Shown here: positions 16,421-26,063 of the stretch, piece after piece
Layout of the letters: each line of letters starts with the position of its first letter
Numbering within the stretch: the stretch's first letter is position 1
NCBI GenBank assembly: GCA_017303475.1
Contig: JAFLBO010000028.1
Span: 1 to 64,000 of the forward strand
Reading direction: 5' to 3'
DNA: 64,000 nucleotides
Source of the DNA: Chitinophagales bacterium
GTDB lineage: Bacteria; Bacteroidota; Bacteroidia; Chitinophagales; Saprospiraceae
Program-made: the position numbers and the translations under genes
Notes under the pieces: generated by a model
What the model saw: only the letters and a program-made list of their open reading frames with translations
What the model was told of the DNA's origin: nothing
Databases searched by the model: none

Positions 16421-17241
16421 AAAAACTACTGCTGTATTTCGTATTATTGGCTGCCATCGGGCAATCCAGGGCTCAAATCAACTGCAATATGTACAAATGG
16501 GTGGGCGATTCGGCTTGCTACCGCGGCTGTCAGGTGTACGATTTTGCCAACCAAACCTATCAGGGGAGTCGGGCTTCACAGATGCTGTACGACAGTGTAA
16601 TGGCTATTTGTCCGGGTTTCGACATGGCCTACATGGAAAAGGCTGTTCCATACCTGAAACGCGGCGATTTTGTTACCTGGCGTTACTGGATGGATCAGGC
16701 TGTTGCGCTCAACCCTGCCGAACACCTGGGTTACCGGGGCTGGTGCAGGTATCAGTTTTTGCGCGATTACAAAGGCGCACTGGAAGACCTGAACGCTTTG
16801 GAAAAACTCAAACCCCTGAATATGGGTTATTCCGTCAATGGCGATTATCACCTAAAAATTGCCCAGGCCTTGTGCTACAAAGGTTTGGGCGACAACACCA
16901 AAGCCATTGACATTATTGAACAACAACTGGCCAGGAATAACTACGAACCCGGGTATTATGATTACCTTCACCTGGCTGTTTTATACCTGGAAACCGGTAA
17001 GCCAGCAGCCGCAGTTCCACTTTTGGAAAAACAGCTTCAACTTTCAGCCAGTTTTGCCGAAACGCATTATTACCTTGCCAAAGCCTGGTATTTGCTGGAT
17101 ATTGAGCCCAAAAAACGAGAAAAAGAACTTCAAGAAGCACTAATCCTGTACCAGAATGGGCGTCACCGCAAAGACCCATACACCAACCCTGATGACCGGA
17201 TTTACCTGGAGGATATTAAGAATGCGATGGTGGAGTGGTAG
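16417..17241 (+). CDS. Secreted TPR protein
   Basis: 274 aa. A signal peptide ends near residue 19 (IGQSRAQ). Four or more TPR-like helix pairs follow at about residues 75-250, such as AEHLGYRGWCRYQFLRDYKGA, LKIAQALCYKGLGDNTKAI, AVLYLETGKPAAAVPLL and THYYLAKAWYLLD. TPRs bind partner proteins, here presumably in the periplasm. The 4-bp overlap with the TonB-C-like gene suggests that the two products act together. Confidence 0.8.
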   Translation: MKKLLLYFVLLAAIGQSRAQINCNMYKWVGDSACYRGCQVYDFANQTYQGSRASQMLYDSVMAICPGFDMAYMEKAVPYLKRGDFVTWRYWMDQAVALNPAEHLGYRGWCRYQFLRDYKGALEDLNALEKLKPLNMGYSVNGDYHLKIAQALCYKGLGDNTKAIDIIEQQLARNNYEPGYYDYLHLAVLYLETGKPAAAVPLLEKQLQLSASFAETHYYLAKAWYLLDIEPKKREKELQEALILYQNGRHRKDPYTNPDDRIYLEDIKNAMVEW

Positions 17242-17255
17242 CGGCGTGTAGGTGC

Positions 17256-17304
17256 TTTTTTACATTGAGAGTCTCACTTTGAGTGAGACTCTCAATGTAA
17301 AAAA
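17256..17304. repeat. Core-palindrome family, copy A (49 bp)
   Basis: A perfect palindrome with 23-bp arms and loop TTG. The inner 13 bp of each arm (TGAGAGTCTCACT) is shared with 28269-28335, 28371-28445 and 63596-63670. The outer 10 bp (TTTTTTACAT and its complement) is specific to this locus. It could act as a terminator for the TPR gene on either strand (T6 and A6 ends). Confidence 0.95.
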
Positions 17305-17362
17305 CCTCCGGCGACCGAACCATTCAAACTCTTCAAACCCCTTCAAACCCTTCAAACTAATC

Positions 17363-17381
17363 CCCGGAATATCATTCCGGG
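17363..17381. repeat. REP-like hairpin CCCGGAAT-ATC-ATTCCGGG, copy 1
   Basis: 8-bp arms around ATC, followed by ATACATCAC, ending 13 nt before the ATG at 17395. Preceded by TTCAAACCC words at 17326-17357. Copies at 24516-24534 and, inverted, 25902-25920. Confidence 0.85.
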
Positions 17382-17394
17382 ATACATCACCTAT

Positions 17395-19023
17395 ATGACC
17401 CGCCTTTACCCTATCTTTCTCTTATTCCAAACCCTGCATCTGTTCGGTCAAAACCCTGTGGCTATTCCAGGTTTGCAAACGGCAAAACATGATCAGGCGC
17501 CGCTTGAATCCTGCTCTAATTATGCCGGAACGGCCACAGACAGCACCTTCATTGGCCAGAGCAATGACCACAACCTGAACACGGTGTTTCTGTGCTTCAA
17601 GGATTCGTTGCTTATCCATCACCTCGGAGATGCCGTCCTTTCCGGCGATCCGCAGCCCGGCACTACACCCGGTGTGGCGTATGCATTTTACCAGTGCCCG
17701 CCTACCATTACCGGCCCTACGCTTCAAGATATTTCAATCATCCCCGGCCCCGGCGATCCTTGTCTGCTTGCAGGCGCGGCCAGCGGGCTATACGTTACCC
17801 CAGGCATTGCCAACGGCGGCGATACCTGGTTTTTCAACAATGGCACTTTGCAAAACGCCTTCAATATGGGTCAGCCCATGAGCCTGTATTTTGCACCGAT
17901 TACCCTGGATGATTACCAGTCTACAAGTTATGAAGTCCCCTTCATAGGCGCGCCCCCGGGTCCATGCGTACACGCGAATAAAAACGCGGCTTTTGAGGTG
18001 GTTTATTTGAATGAGATCAAAGGAACAAATGTGGATAATCATTTTGGTGATGACTGCATCGGTCGGTTTACAGCAGTAGGTGGGCTGCCGGAATATGATC
18101 CAACAGCCATCTATACCATAGATATTTGGCTGGCAAGTGATCCAAATATCAAAGCTCAGGTAATGACCCCACAGTCAGCCATGTTTCACTTGTCCAGCAT
18201 TTTGTTTTCCACTTCAGTACCCGGCATTTACATCGTTTCAATAGAAGACGGGAAAAGTTGCGGCACACTTTTTACTGTAGACATGTCGGGGTGTGATCCA
18301 TTTAACAATGTAGTATTGGATGCGGCGCTGGTGGCCGGAACACCCGGCGAAACTGCCTGTATTCCGATAGTTGTAGAAAATTTTAACATCATCAGTGGAT
18401 CATTTTCTTTAATCTGGGATCCAACATTATTACAATACGAGGAATTGAGTAATTTTCATCCATCCATTGCCGGTTTTTTCAATCCCAATACTGCAATAAA
18501 TGTTCAACAAGCGTCAATAGGTAAATTAGGTCTGTTTGTCTACAATACCGATACGCCCGGTGCTTTAATCAATATTCCTGATGGAGAAGCCTTATTTTCT
18601 TTATGTCTGGAGGTACTAGATACTCCAGGTGTAAATTGTATACCAGTTGAATTTTCCAATTCGGTTACAGGCATTTCAATAGAAGATGCAATCGGGCAAA
18701 CCCCGGGCATTACTATGATGGCCGGGGGTGTTTGCCAATCTGTTGCTACCCTGGAACCCGTTCCCGCACCCACTTTCAGCGTTTCGCCCAATCCTATAGA
18801 TCGCCATACACGGGAGCTGAGCATTTGGTCTGAACAAACCACCGCCGTTCGTGGAAGTTTGTTCAATGCCATGGGCGCCGCCATTTATTTGCATGACATG
18901 GAACTTCAGCCCGGCGCCAACCGTTTCAGACTTCCCGGCATCAACCTGCCTGCAGGTTTGTACTACCTCCAGCTGATTACGCCAGATGGCGCAACGCAAA
19001 CGGTAAGGCTTGTGCGGGAATAA
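17395..19023 (+). CDS. Secreted cohesin-like protein with T9SS sorting domain
   Basis: 542 aa. A short signal peptide ends near residue 18 (FQTLHLFGQ). Residues about 40-300 are beta-rich with repeated Gly/Pro turns and several Cys. Residues 310-445 (LDAALVAGTPGETACIPI ... FNIISGSFSLIWDPTLLQY ... GEALFSLCLEV) have the layout of a cohesin/CBM2-like beta sandwich, used elsewhere for protein or carbohydrate binding. The last 80 residues are a T9SS type A domain (FSVSPNPIDRH ... GLYYLQLITPDG). Expected on the outer surface. The REP-like hairpin lies directly before the start codon. Confidence 0.82.
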   Translation: MTRLYPIFLLFQTLHLFGQNPVAIPGLQTAKHDQAPLESCSNYAGTATDSTFIGQSNDHNLNTVFLCFKDSLLIHHLGDAVLSGDPQPGTTPGVAYAFYQCPPTITGPTLQDISIIPGPGDPCLLAGAASGLYVTPGIANGGDTWFFNNGTLQNAFNMGQPMSLYFAPITLDDYQSTSYEVPFIGAPPGPCVHANKNAAFEVVYLNEIKGTNVDNHFGDDCIGRFTAVGGLPEYDPTAIYTIDIWLASDPNIKAQVMTPQSAMFHLSSILFSTSVPGIYIVSIEDGKSCGTLFTVDMSGCDPFNNVVLDAALVAGTPGETACIPIVVENFNIISGSFSLIWDPTLLQYEELSNFHPSIAGFFNPNTAINVQQASIGKLGLFVYNTDTPGALINIPDGEALFSLCLEVLDTPGVNCIPVEFSNSVTGISIEDAIGQTPGITMMAGGVCQSVATLEPVPAPTFSVSPNPIDRHTRELSIWSEQTTAVRGSLFNAMGAAIYLHDMELQPGANRFRLPGINLPAGLYYLQLITPDGATQTVRLVRE

Positions 19024-19034
19024 ACCATCCAACA

Positions 19035-20399
19035 ATGCCCCACCCTATTCTCCGTTTCTGGAAAAGTCCGCTGTTTCGTCCGGCACTGAAAAGCACCTTT
19101 TATTTGGCACTCCCGCTGATGCTGGGCGAGCTGAGCAGTATCCTCATGGGCCTGGCCGGAACAGTCATGATCGGACATCTGGGCGAATCCGCGCTGGCAG
19201 CCTATGGCGTGGCCAGTGTGGTGTTTGTATTGTCTATGCTTGTTATCTGGGGTGGCGTGCGTATGCTGCCTACCCCCGTGGCAGAGGCGCATGAGTTGCG
19301 CAACGGCCCGCGCGTGCGCATGCTCGTACACGCCGGACTCTGGCTCAGCCTGTTTTTTATGCTGGTGGCCATTCCATTGTTGTGGATTGGCATTTACCTG
19401 TTTCCCTGGTTAAAACAGGATCCGCAGGTGACGATTATGGCTGTGGATTACCTTAAAATAGTGGGCTACAGCATGCCAGCGCTCATCCTGTTTGCCGTGT
19501 TGGTCAATTATGCCGACGCCTTTTCTTACGTGCGTCAAACCATGCTGATTTCTATTGGCGGACTGGCGCTGGACGTATTGCTGAACTGGCTAATGATTTT
19601 TGGCAAATTCGGCTTTCCGCAGCTGGGCATCAACGCCATTGCCATCAATACCGGCATCACACACGCCGTGATGTCTCTGTTGCTCATCCTGCTCATTTGG
19701 GGTAAAAAAGACTTGCAATATTTCCGCGACAGTCGCACCACCCTTCGGGAGGTATGGGATCAAACCCGTTCGTTTATTCGCTACGGCATTCCTTCTGCCC
19801 TGCAAATCATGGTGGAATTTGCCGCTTTTGGTACCGGAACCATCCTGATCGGACAAATAAGCAAAACCGAACAGGCGGCTCACCAGATCGCGTTGAACCT
19901 CATTTCTGTAACTTATGTTACCATGATGGGCGTATCCACAGCCGGCATGATCCGGGTGGGTCAGGCGCTGGCATACCGGAGTCGGGTGCGGGTTTGGATG
20001 GCCGGTGTGAGCACCATTTCCCTGTCGGTGCTGCTGATGTTGTTGCCTACGGCCTTGTTTTTACTATTACCCAACGCCATTGCCGGTTTTTATACAGAAG
20101 ATACCCGGGTAATGCAATTGGCCAGCGGGTTGTTGTTGTTTGCCGGCTTGTTCCAAATGGCAGATGCTGCCCAATTATCGAGTATCTCTATGCTGCGTTC
20201 GCTCAACGACGTCAAATGGCCCTCCCTGCTCTCTTTCCTCGCCTTTTGGGTGCTGGGATTGCCGGTTGGTTATTGGCTGGCCGTACATCAGGGCTGGAAT
20301 GCCAAAGGTATATGGGTGGGATACCTCATTGCCTTAGTGGTGCAGGCCGGGCTGTTTATGCAGCGTTTTTTCAAACTCACACTTGGAATAGGACGATGA
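19035..20399 (+). CDS. MATE-family multidrug/sodium antiporter
   Basis: 454 aa with about twelve transmembrane segments in two homologous halves. Both halves open with the typical ALPLMLGELSSILMGLAGTVMIGHLG / GIPSALQIMVEFAAFGTGTILIG pattern, and the second half has TEQAAHQIALNLISVTYVTMMGVSTA. MATE proteins export cationic drugs, metabolites or toxins in exchange for Na+ or H+. It begins 11 bp after the T9SS gene and is probably expressed with it or from a read-through transcript; no functional link is obvious. Length is normal for the family. Confidence 0.93.
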   Translation: MPHPILRFWKSPLFRPALKSTFYLALPLMLGELSSILMGLAGTVMIGHLGESALAAYGVASVVFVLSMLVIWGGVRMLPTPVAEAHELRNGPRVRMLVHAGLWLSLFFMLVAIPLLWIGIYLFPWLKQDPQVTIMAVDYLKIVGYSMPALILFAVLVNYADAFSYVRQTMLISIGGLALDVLLNWLMIFGKFGFPQLGINAIAINTGITHAVMSLLLILLIWGKKDLQYFRDSRTTLREVWDQTRSFIRYGIPSALQIMVEFAAFGTGTILIGQISKTEQAAHQIALNLISVTYVTMMGVSTAGMIRVGQALAYRSRVRVWMAGVSTISLSVLLMLLPTALFLLLPNAIAGFYTEDTRVMQLASGLLLFAGLFQMADAAQLSSISMLRSLNDVKWPSLLSFLAFWVLGLPVGYWLAVHQGWNAKGIWVGYLIALVVQAGLFMQRFFKLTLGIGR

Positions 20400-20437
20400 A
20401 CGATGAACGATGTGTGCCGTCGTCCATCGTCCATCGT
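20396..20437. repeat. GAACGATG word hairpin between convergent genes
   Basis: GATGAACGATGAACGATG, a short loop, then CGTCCATCGTCCATCGTTC. An inverted arrangement of one 7-8-bp word, placed where the MATE and RND genes end towards each other. Probably a two-way terminator. Confidence 0.65.
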
Positions 20438-20438
20438 T

Positions 20439-23400
20439 CTACTCAACCAGATCTATCTTTTCCCGTTTATTCAGCCCGAGTTTTTCAAGCACCCGGTCGA
20501 ACATCCAGTACACTACCGGCACCACAATCAGCGACAGGAACATGGATGAATTCAAACCTCCGATGATGGCCCAGGCCAGACCGTTTTTCCAGTCGGCGCC
20601 GGAGCCCTGGGCAAATGCGATGGGCAGCAAGCCTATCACCATGGCAATATTGGTCATCAAAACCGGACGGAAACGCAATTTCGTGGCTTCCAACAGGGCC
20701 GCTTTCAGTTCCATACCTTCTTCACGCAACTGATTGGCAAAGTCTACCACCAAAATAGCATTTTTACCCACCAACCCAATCAGCATCAGCAAGCCCAGGC
20801 CGGTAAATACCGTGAGGTTTTCGCTGGCCAGCGCCATGGCCAAAAAGGCGCCTATAACAGATAACGGAATGGATACCAGTACCACCAGCGGATACACCCA
20901 GTTGTCGTAAAGTGCCACCATAATCAGGTACACCAGCAACAGGGAGGTCCACAGCGCAAACCCCAAACTACCAATGGCCATTTGTTGCCGCTTCAGGTCG
21001 CCCCCAAACTTAATCACGGTGCCCGGCGGCAAGGGCAATTTATCCAGCCGGGCTTTAATTTCGCGGGTTACGGTACCATTGGGTCGACCAATAACCTGGG
21101 CAGTCAGCATCATGGAGGTGGTTCTGTCCCGGCGTTCGAGTCGGGTAGGCGCCGCGCCCTGGGTTACATCTGCAAACTGCTTGAGGTATACGGTGCTGCC
21201 CAGGGGGTTCACAAACGACAGGTTTCTGATGTCTTCCGCGCTGCGCCGGTCGAAAGCATCCAGCGCAATACGAATGGGATATTCATAATCGCCGTCGCGG
21301 AATTTGGCGTCGGTATTGCCGCTGAAGGCTGTTTGCAGGGTGAGGCCCACCTGTGCCATGGCCAGGCCATAATCGGCCATACGCTGACGGTTCACCTCTA
21401 CTTTTACCTCCGGATTGCCGCCTTCCACGGATGCGCCTATTTCCACACAGCCTTTCACGGCAGCCATTTCTTTTTTTACCACCTCAGAAAGCGCCAGCAG
21501 GCTGTCGAGGTTGGGGCCGTTGAGCATGATTTCGATGGGCGAAAAGGAGAGGCCCATGATATCGATGGGGTTGGTTTTGATCCTGGCGCCAGCTATGATT
21601 TCCTCCAGTTTCACCTTGGTTTTGCGGGCAAAAACAGGGGTTAATTCTTTACGATTGGTGCCATAAGGGGTTAAAAACACCTGTATTTCGGCAATATTTG
21701 GGGCATTAAGGCCAAAAGATTTGTTGTTGGAGCCTACGGTAGTGAAAGTGCGTACCACCTCCGGTTGATCCCGCAGCCAGGCTTCCACCTGTTTGGTAAC
21801 AGCATCGGTTTGAGTCAGGGATGCATCCTGAGGCAGGATAATTTCCAGCAAAAACTCTCCGCGTTCGCCCTGTTCCATGAAGGCATTCCCGATCAGTCCG
21901 GAGGAAATAAAGCCAAAAGAACCCAGGAACATACCCACTGCCAGCAGCAGGGTAATCACCTTATTGGTTCGGTTTTTCAAGGCCAAACCCAGCAAACGTA
22001 CAAAACCGTCGGCCAGCCAGTGCAGGAAACGTTCAAAGTTCAAAACAATACGACCTCCCAGATTTCTGCCTTCAAAACGGTGTAATTTACCAATCCGGGA
22101 GGTCATCCAGGGCACCAGGGTAAAAGATACCAGCAGCGACATCAGGGTGGAGGTCAGCACCGTCATACAAAACTGGCGCAAGAGGTTGGGTACCAAGCCC
22201 ACCGTAAACACAATGGGCAAAAACACCACCACGTCTACCAAAGTGATACTCACTGCCGTAAACCCGATTTCCATCCGCCCGTCGTAACTGGCCTGCACCT
22301 TGTTTTTGCCCATTTCAAAGTGCCTGTAAATGTTTTCTATCACCACAATAGCATCGTCTACCAGGATACCGATGGCCAGAGAGAGGCCGAGCAGCGACAT
22401 CAGGTTGAGCGAGTACCCGAGCAGTTTCATCATCACGAAAGTGCTCACAATGGAGGTTGGGATAGACACCAGTACGATGGCTGCATTCCGCAGACTGTGA
22501 AGGAACAACAGCATCACCAGGCCCACCAGAATAACCGCCACCAGCAGATCTTCAATTACCGCATTGGTAGCCTTTTTGGTAAAGGTGCTGCTGTTGGCCA
22601 CCACATCGATGCGCAAACCCTGGGAGGCATAGGCTTTTTCCAGCACGGCAATTTTTTCCAGCACCAGTTTCGACATCTCCACCGCATTGGCATCGCCTTG
22701 TTTGCGGATGGTAATGCCCACAGCCGGCTGTCCGTCGGTTCGGCAAATGACCTCCGGATCACGGGTACCGTCCTGAATTTCGGCAATATCTTTTAGAAAA
22801 ATGGAAGAGCCAAAGCGACTTTTGCCTACTACCAAATTTCGTATATCGTTGATATCCAGGAATTTGCCGGCCAAACGAATGCGCAACTGACCTTGTTCGC
22901 CGCTTACTTTACCGGTAGGAAAATCGAGGTTGGCGGTCTGCACTGCCTGGGTTACCTGCAACAGAGAAAGACCGTATTGTTCCAGTCGGGAAGAAGAGAT
23001 ATTGATTTTGATTTCGCGTTCTTCCCCGCCCAGAATACTTATTTGAGCCACACCTTTTACCTGGGAAATTTCCGGCACCACCCGGTTTTTAACCACATCG
23101 TAGAAGGCCGGACCGGAGATATTGGCGGCAATACCCAGTTTGAGGATAGGTAATTCATCCAGCGCAAATTTATTGATCACCGGCGTACGCACTTCCTTGG
23201 GCAAAGAGGCTTGCAGCTGATTGATTTTGCGTTGCAACTCCTGTACTGCCTTGTCCAGGTCTACGGATTGTTCAAATTCGATGGCTACAAAAGAGGAATT
23301 TTCCTGCGAGCCAATTTGCACCTGATCAATGCCTTCGAGCGAGGAAATAGCGTCTTCAATGGGTTTACTAACCGCATTTTCCACCTCTGCGGGCGATGCG

Positions 23401-23558
23401 CCGGGGTAAACGGTAATGATGGTAACAATAGGCGCGCTGAATTTCGGCACCAATTCGATGGGCAGGCGCGTATAACTGGCAATCCCCATGAAGGTCAACA
23501 CGGCGAAGACCACAATGACCATGGAGGGCCGACGGATAGATAGTGCGGTTATGTTCAC
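20439..23558 (-). CDS. RND efflux transporter permease (AcrB/MdtB class)
   Basis: 1039 aa, normal for hydrophobe/amphiphile-efflux RND pumps. The N-terminus MNITALSIRRPSMVIVVFAVL and the following TRLPIELVPKFSAP, VTVYPGASPAEVE-type and GIDQVQ motifs are characteristic. The fourth transmembrane region carries LSLAIGILVDDAIVVIENIYRH with the proton-relay Asp pair. Two large periplasmic loops and a duplicated C-terminal half (LIGLVGKNAILVVDFANQLREEG) are present. The pump normally works with a membrane-fusion adaptor and an outer-membrane channel. Neither lies next to it here, on either side, which is unusual. The upstream gap holds a long inverted repeat instead. Confidence 0.94.
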   Translation of the reverse strand: MNITALSIRRPSMVIVVFAVLTFMGIASYTRLPIELVPKFSAPIVTIITVYPGASPAEVENAVSKPIEDAISSLEGIDQVQIGSQENSSFVAIEFEQSVDLDKAVQELQRKINQLQASLPKEVRTPVINKFALDELPILKLGIAANISGPAFYDVVKNRVVPEISQVKGVAQISILGGEEREIKINISSSRLEQYGLSLLQVTQAVQTANLDFPTGKVSGEQGQLRIRLAGKFLDINDIRNLVVGKSRFGSSIFLKDIAEIQDGTRDPEVICRTDGQPAVGITIRKQGDANAVEMSKLVLEKIAVLEKAYASQGLRIDVVANSSTFTKKATNAVIEDLLVAVILVGLVMLLFLHSLRNAAIVLVSIPTSIVSTFVMMKLLGYSLNLMSLLGLSLAIGILVDDAIVVIENIYRHFEMGKNKVQASYDGRMEIGFTAVSITLVDVVVFLPIVFTVGLVPNLLRQFCMTVLTSTLMSLLVSFTLVPWMTSRIGKLHRFEGRNLGGRIVLNFERFLHWLADGFVRLLGLALKNRTNKVITLLLAVGMFLGSFGFISSGLIGNAFMEQGERGEFLLEIILPQDASLTQTDAVTKQVEAWLRDQPEVVRTFTTVGSNNKSFGLNAPNIAEIQVFLTPYGTNRKELTPVFARKTKVKLEEIIAGARIKTNPIDIMGLSFSPIEIMLNGPNLDSLLALSEVVKKEMAAVKGCVEIGASVEGGNPEVKVEVNRQRMADYGLAMAQVGLTLQTAFSGNTDAKFRDGDYEYPIRIALDAFDRRSAEDIRNLSFVNPLGSTVYLKQFADVTQGAAPTRLERRDRTTSMMLTAQVIGRPNGTVTREIKARLDKLPLPPGTVIKFGGDLKRQQMAIGSLGFALWTSLLLVYLIMVALYDNWVYPLVVLVSIPLSVIGAFLAMALASENLTVFTGLGLLMLIGLVGKNAILVVDFANQLREEGMELKAALLEATKLRFRPVLMTNIAMVIGLLPIAFAQGSGADWKNGLAWAIIGGLNSSMFLSLIVVPVVYWMFDRVLEKLGLNKREKIDLVE

Positions 23559-23605
23559 AGCGCGAAGGTAATTTTTTACACGCAGATTGCTATTGAGAAC
23601 GCGGG

Positions 23606-23877
23606 GAACGCGGGTTTTTATGGAACGCGGATGACGCGGATGACGCGGATTTTTTTTCTTACTGCCTTCGGCAGTAATTTGGCATGTGCGTTTTGGATCT
23701 TCAGATCATGTAATGGGTACACATTTTTCAGCGATGTCCTTTGCCCGTCCTTCAGGGCAGGGATAAAGGATCAAAATAAATGGAAGAAGTTTTTCTACCC
23801 CAAAAAAATACTGCCGAAGGCAGAATAAAAAAATCCGCGTCATCCGCGTCATCCGCGTTCCATAAAAACCCGCGTTC
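23606..23877. repeat. 272-bp inverted repeat of GACGCGGAT words
   Basis: Left arm from 23606 (GAACGCGGGTTTTTATGGAA, then GACGCGGAT repeated, then a CTGCCTTCGGCAG hairpin). Right arm to 23877 is the same series inverted. About 130 bp of unique sequence lies between. It fills the 23559-23886 gap upstream of the RND gene and downstream of the small protein gene. No coding capacity. Confidence 0.85.
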
Positions 23878-23886
23878 CATCCGCGT

Positions 23887-24375
23887 TCAAAAACCGGCGT
23901 TCAACACTCCGAGTTCAAGGCCTTCGCGTTCTCCCAATTGCACATAAATGGCTTTATGCCCGAAATCAAACAGCAGGGCTTCATTGCTATACAACCCGCT
24001 TTCGTGTTTGGTAAGTCGGATAGCGAGCAGGATTTCTCCGGCTGCCTGCTGCCACAAGGGCTGGGCATTGGCTACCATACGCTGCAAAACGGGTTGTCCG
24101 TGCAGCTCCTGCAATTTCCGGGCGGTTTCCATCAGGGTTTCCGAATCTATAATCCGGATGGCCTCCGAATCTTCTCCTCCGGAAAGCATCAAACGCTCGC
24201 CGGAATCAAACATCAACTCCAGCGTAAATAAAAAGCCGCCCCCCTCACCATCAGGCCAGATGTAGTAATAAATCGCCTCCAGACGCAAATCTTCATACCC
24301 CAGAAAGGCTTCTACCTCCTCCTGACGAAAACAGTTAAACGGAATCTTATCCTCAGATGCGCTATCTTTTTGCAT
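23887..24375 (-). CDS. Small cytoplasmic protein of unknown function
   Basis: 162 aa from the ATG at 24375. A GTG start at 24417 would add 14 residues (VLNSVLRRYKIGTV), but no feature supports it. Acidic, alpha/beta, no signal peptide. Blocks such as IYYYIWPDGEGGGFLFTLELMFDSGERLMLSGGEDSEAIRI and LLFDFGHKAIYVQLGEREG give the look of a beta-sheet immunity or sensor-like protein. I do not recognise it. It is transcribed away from the methyltransferase gene. Confidence 0.65.
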   Translation of the reverse strand: MQKDSASEDKIPFNCFRQEEVEAFLGYEDLRLEAIYYYIWPDGEGGGFLFTLELMFDSGERLMLSGGEDSEAIRIIDSETLMETARKLQELHGQPVLQRMVANAQPLWQQAAGEILLAIRLTKHESGLYSNEALLFDFGHKAIYVQLGEREGLELGVLNAGF

Positions 24376-24515
24376 AACTGTACCGATTTTATACCGCCGA
24401 AGCACGGAGTTGAGCACATGGAAACAAGCATCTTCTTTCCGGCTATGGCAACAGCAATAAAGTGCAAAGGTCGTAACTTTCCCCCATCAAACCTCTCAAA
24501 CCCTTCAAGCCTCTT

Positions 24516-24534
24516 CCCGGAATACCATTCCGGG
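24516..24534. repeat. REP-like hairpin CCCGGAAT-ACC-ATTCCGGG, copy 2
   Basis: Perfect 8-bp arms, followed by ATACATCACG and preceded by CCCTTCAAG words, as at 17363-17381. It lies 47 nt before the methyltransferase start. Confidence 0.85.
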
Positions 24535-24580
24535 ATACATCACGCCTTAAAACCGCGGCGGCTAAACCCGCCGGTACATC

Positions 24581-25750
24581 ATGCCCATGTCCTTCCTCTC
24601 TCACTTCAGCCAGGCGTTTCAATCCGGTCAGTTGCTCAAATGCACCCTGGCCAAACCGGCCGCAGGTGCTCCGGAAGGCTTGAAAAATGTGTATATCCGA
24701 CCAGTTTCATTGAAAAAAGGCCTGCATCTGGCCTTTACTTATCGCTACAAAACCCGGGACGAGGTCAAAAACTTCCCACTGAATGAAGCCCTGATGCAAT
24801 TGGAAATCCTGCTCGGAAAACAATTCATGCAGGCCGATTTACTTACCCCGGAGCGCGATTACACCCTGATGTACGACAAACAAGGCATTGGTAAACTAAG
24901 CGAAAAAAAGCCCTCGCAACCGCAGGCATCTGCTACTCCGGCAGCGCACGACCGCCCCAAACACCGATTGCTGGACCCCGCGGCGCCCTGGCTGCACCTG
25001 CTGGGCATCACCAACGCCAAAGGCGAAGTGCTGGCTGCCAGTCAGGACAAATGGAAACAGATCAATAAATACCTCGAAATCATTGAAAGCCTGCTGCGGG
25101 AGCAACCCCTGCCTCATGGCGCCCGTATAGCTGATATGGGATCCGGAAAAGGATACCTCACTTTTGCCTTGTACGATTACCTGTGCAACCACCTGCAACT
25201 CAATCCCGTCATTACCGGCATCGAGCTGCGTCCGGCACTGGTAGATTTTTGCAATAAAACTGCCCGTCAGGCGGGTTTTGAGCATCTGCATTTTGTAGCC
25301 CAGGACATTGCGGAATACGATGGCGGCTTATTAGACATGCTCATTGCACTGCATGCCTGCGATACGGCCACCGATTTGGCGCTGGCAGCCGGTATACGAC
25401 ACAAAGCCCGTATTTTGGTGGTAGCGCCATGTTGCCACAAACAGATTCGGCGGGAGATGCAACCTCAAAATGAAATGGCCCCTCTGTTAAAACACGGTAT
25501 CCTGCTGGAACGCCAGGCCGAAATGATCACCGACGGCATCCGGGCACTGCTGCTGGAATCCGAAGGTTATCACACCAAGGTTTTTGAATTTGTCTCCACA
25601 GAGCATACCGCCAAAAATGTGATGATTACAGCCACTTTGGAAAGTAAAAAATTGAACCAACGTCGAGCCGATGCGTTGCAACAAATAGCCGCACTCAAAG
25701 CCGGTTTTGGTATAAAGCAACACTGGCTGGAAAAATTACTGGCCCATTAA
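24581..25750 (+). CDS. Class I SAM-dependent methyltransferase (Methyltransf_32-like)
   Basis: 389 aa. Residues 1-150 are a poorly conserved N-terminal part (VSLKKGLHLAFTYRYKTRDEVKN). SAM-binding motif I, IADMGSGKGYLTFALYDYL, is at about residues 183-201, followed by GIELRPALVDFCNKTA and a post-motif LLDMLIALHACDTATDLALAAG. The HACDTATD and VAPCCHKQIRREM blocks are typical of the GSTCD/Methyltransf_32 group, often linked to RNA or protein methylation, though substrates are mostly unknown. Starts at 24581 or 24587 are equally plausible. Single-gene unit. Confidence 0.85.
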   Translation: MPMSFLSHFSQAFQSGQLLKCTLAKPAAGAPEGLKNVYIRPVSLKKGLHLAFTYRYKTRDEVKNFPLNEALMQLEILLGKQFMQADLLTPERDYTLMYDKQGIGKLSEKKPSQPQASATPAAHDRPKHRLLDPAAPWLHLLGITNAKGEVLAASQDKWKQINKYLEIIESLLREQPLPHGARIADMGSGKGYLTFALYDYLCNHLQLNPVITGIELRPALVDFCNKTARQAGFEHLHFVAQDIAEYDGGLLDMLIALHACDTATDLALAAGIRHKARILVVAPCCHKQIRREMQPQNEMAPLLKHGILLERQAEMITDGIRALLLESEGYHTKVFEFVSTEHTAKNVMITATLESKKLNQRRADALQQIAALKAGFGIKQHWLEKLLAH

Positions 25751-25901
25751 CCTGTTGTTTGCTGACCAAAATGTCTTTGAAATGTTATTTTGTAGAAAAA
25801 GTACGTCTCCACAATAATAAGGCGCAAATCTTGCGTTTGATAGCAGTAAAGGGGTTTGAAGGGTTTGAGGGGGCAGGGGGCGCCGCCGCGGATTTATGTA
25901 T

Positions 25902-25920
25902 CCCGGAATGGTATTCCGGG
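25902..25920. repeat. REP-like hairpin, copy 3 (inverted)
   Basis: CCCGGAAT-GGT-ATTCCGGG, preceded by TATGTAT on the plus strand, so it is inverted relative to the other copies. TTTGAAGGG words lie at 25852-25876 and an ACACTCAAAC word cluster at 25939-25990. The 25751-26063 gap holds nothing else. Confidence 0.85.
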
Positions 25921-26063
25921 AAGAATTTCGAGGCAACACCCCTAACACTAAAACACTCAAACACCCAAACACTAAACATTTAAGCACTCAAAAACAATTC
26001 TCGCCCATGCAATTACTTCCTCGCCGTTACGGCACATCTGATCTGAATAAATTCCTTCACGAT

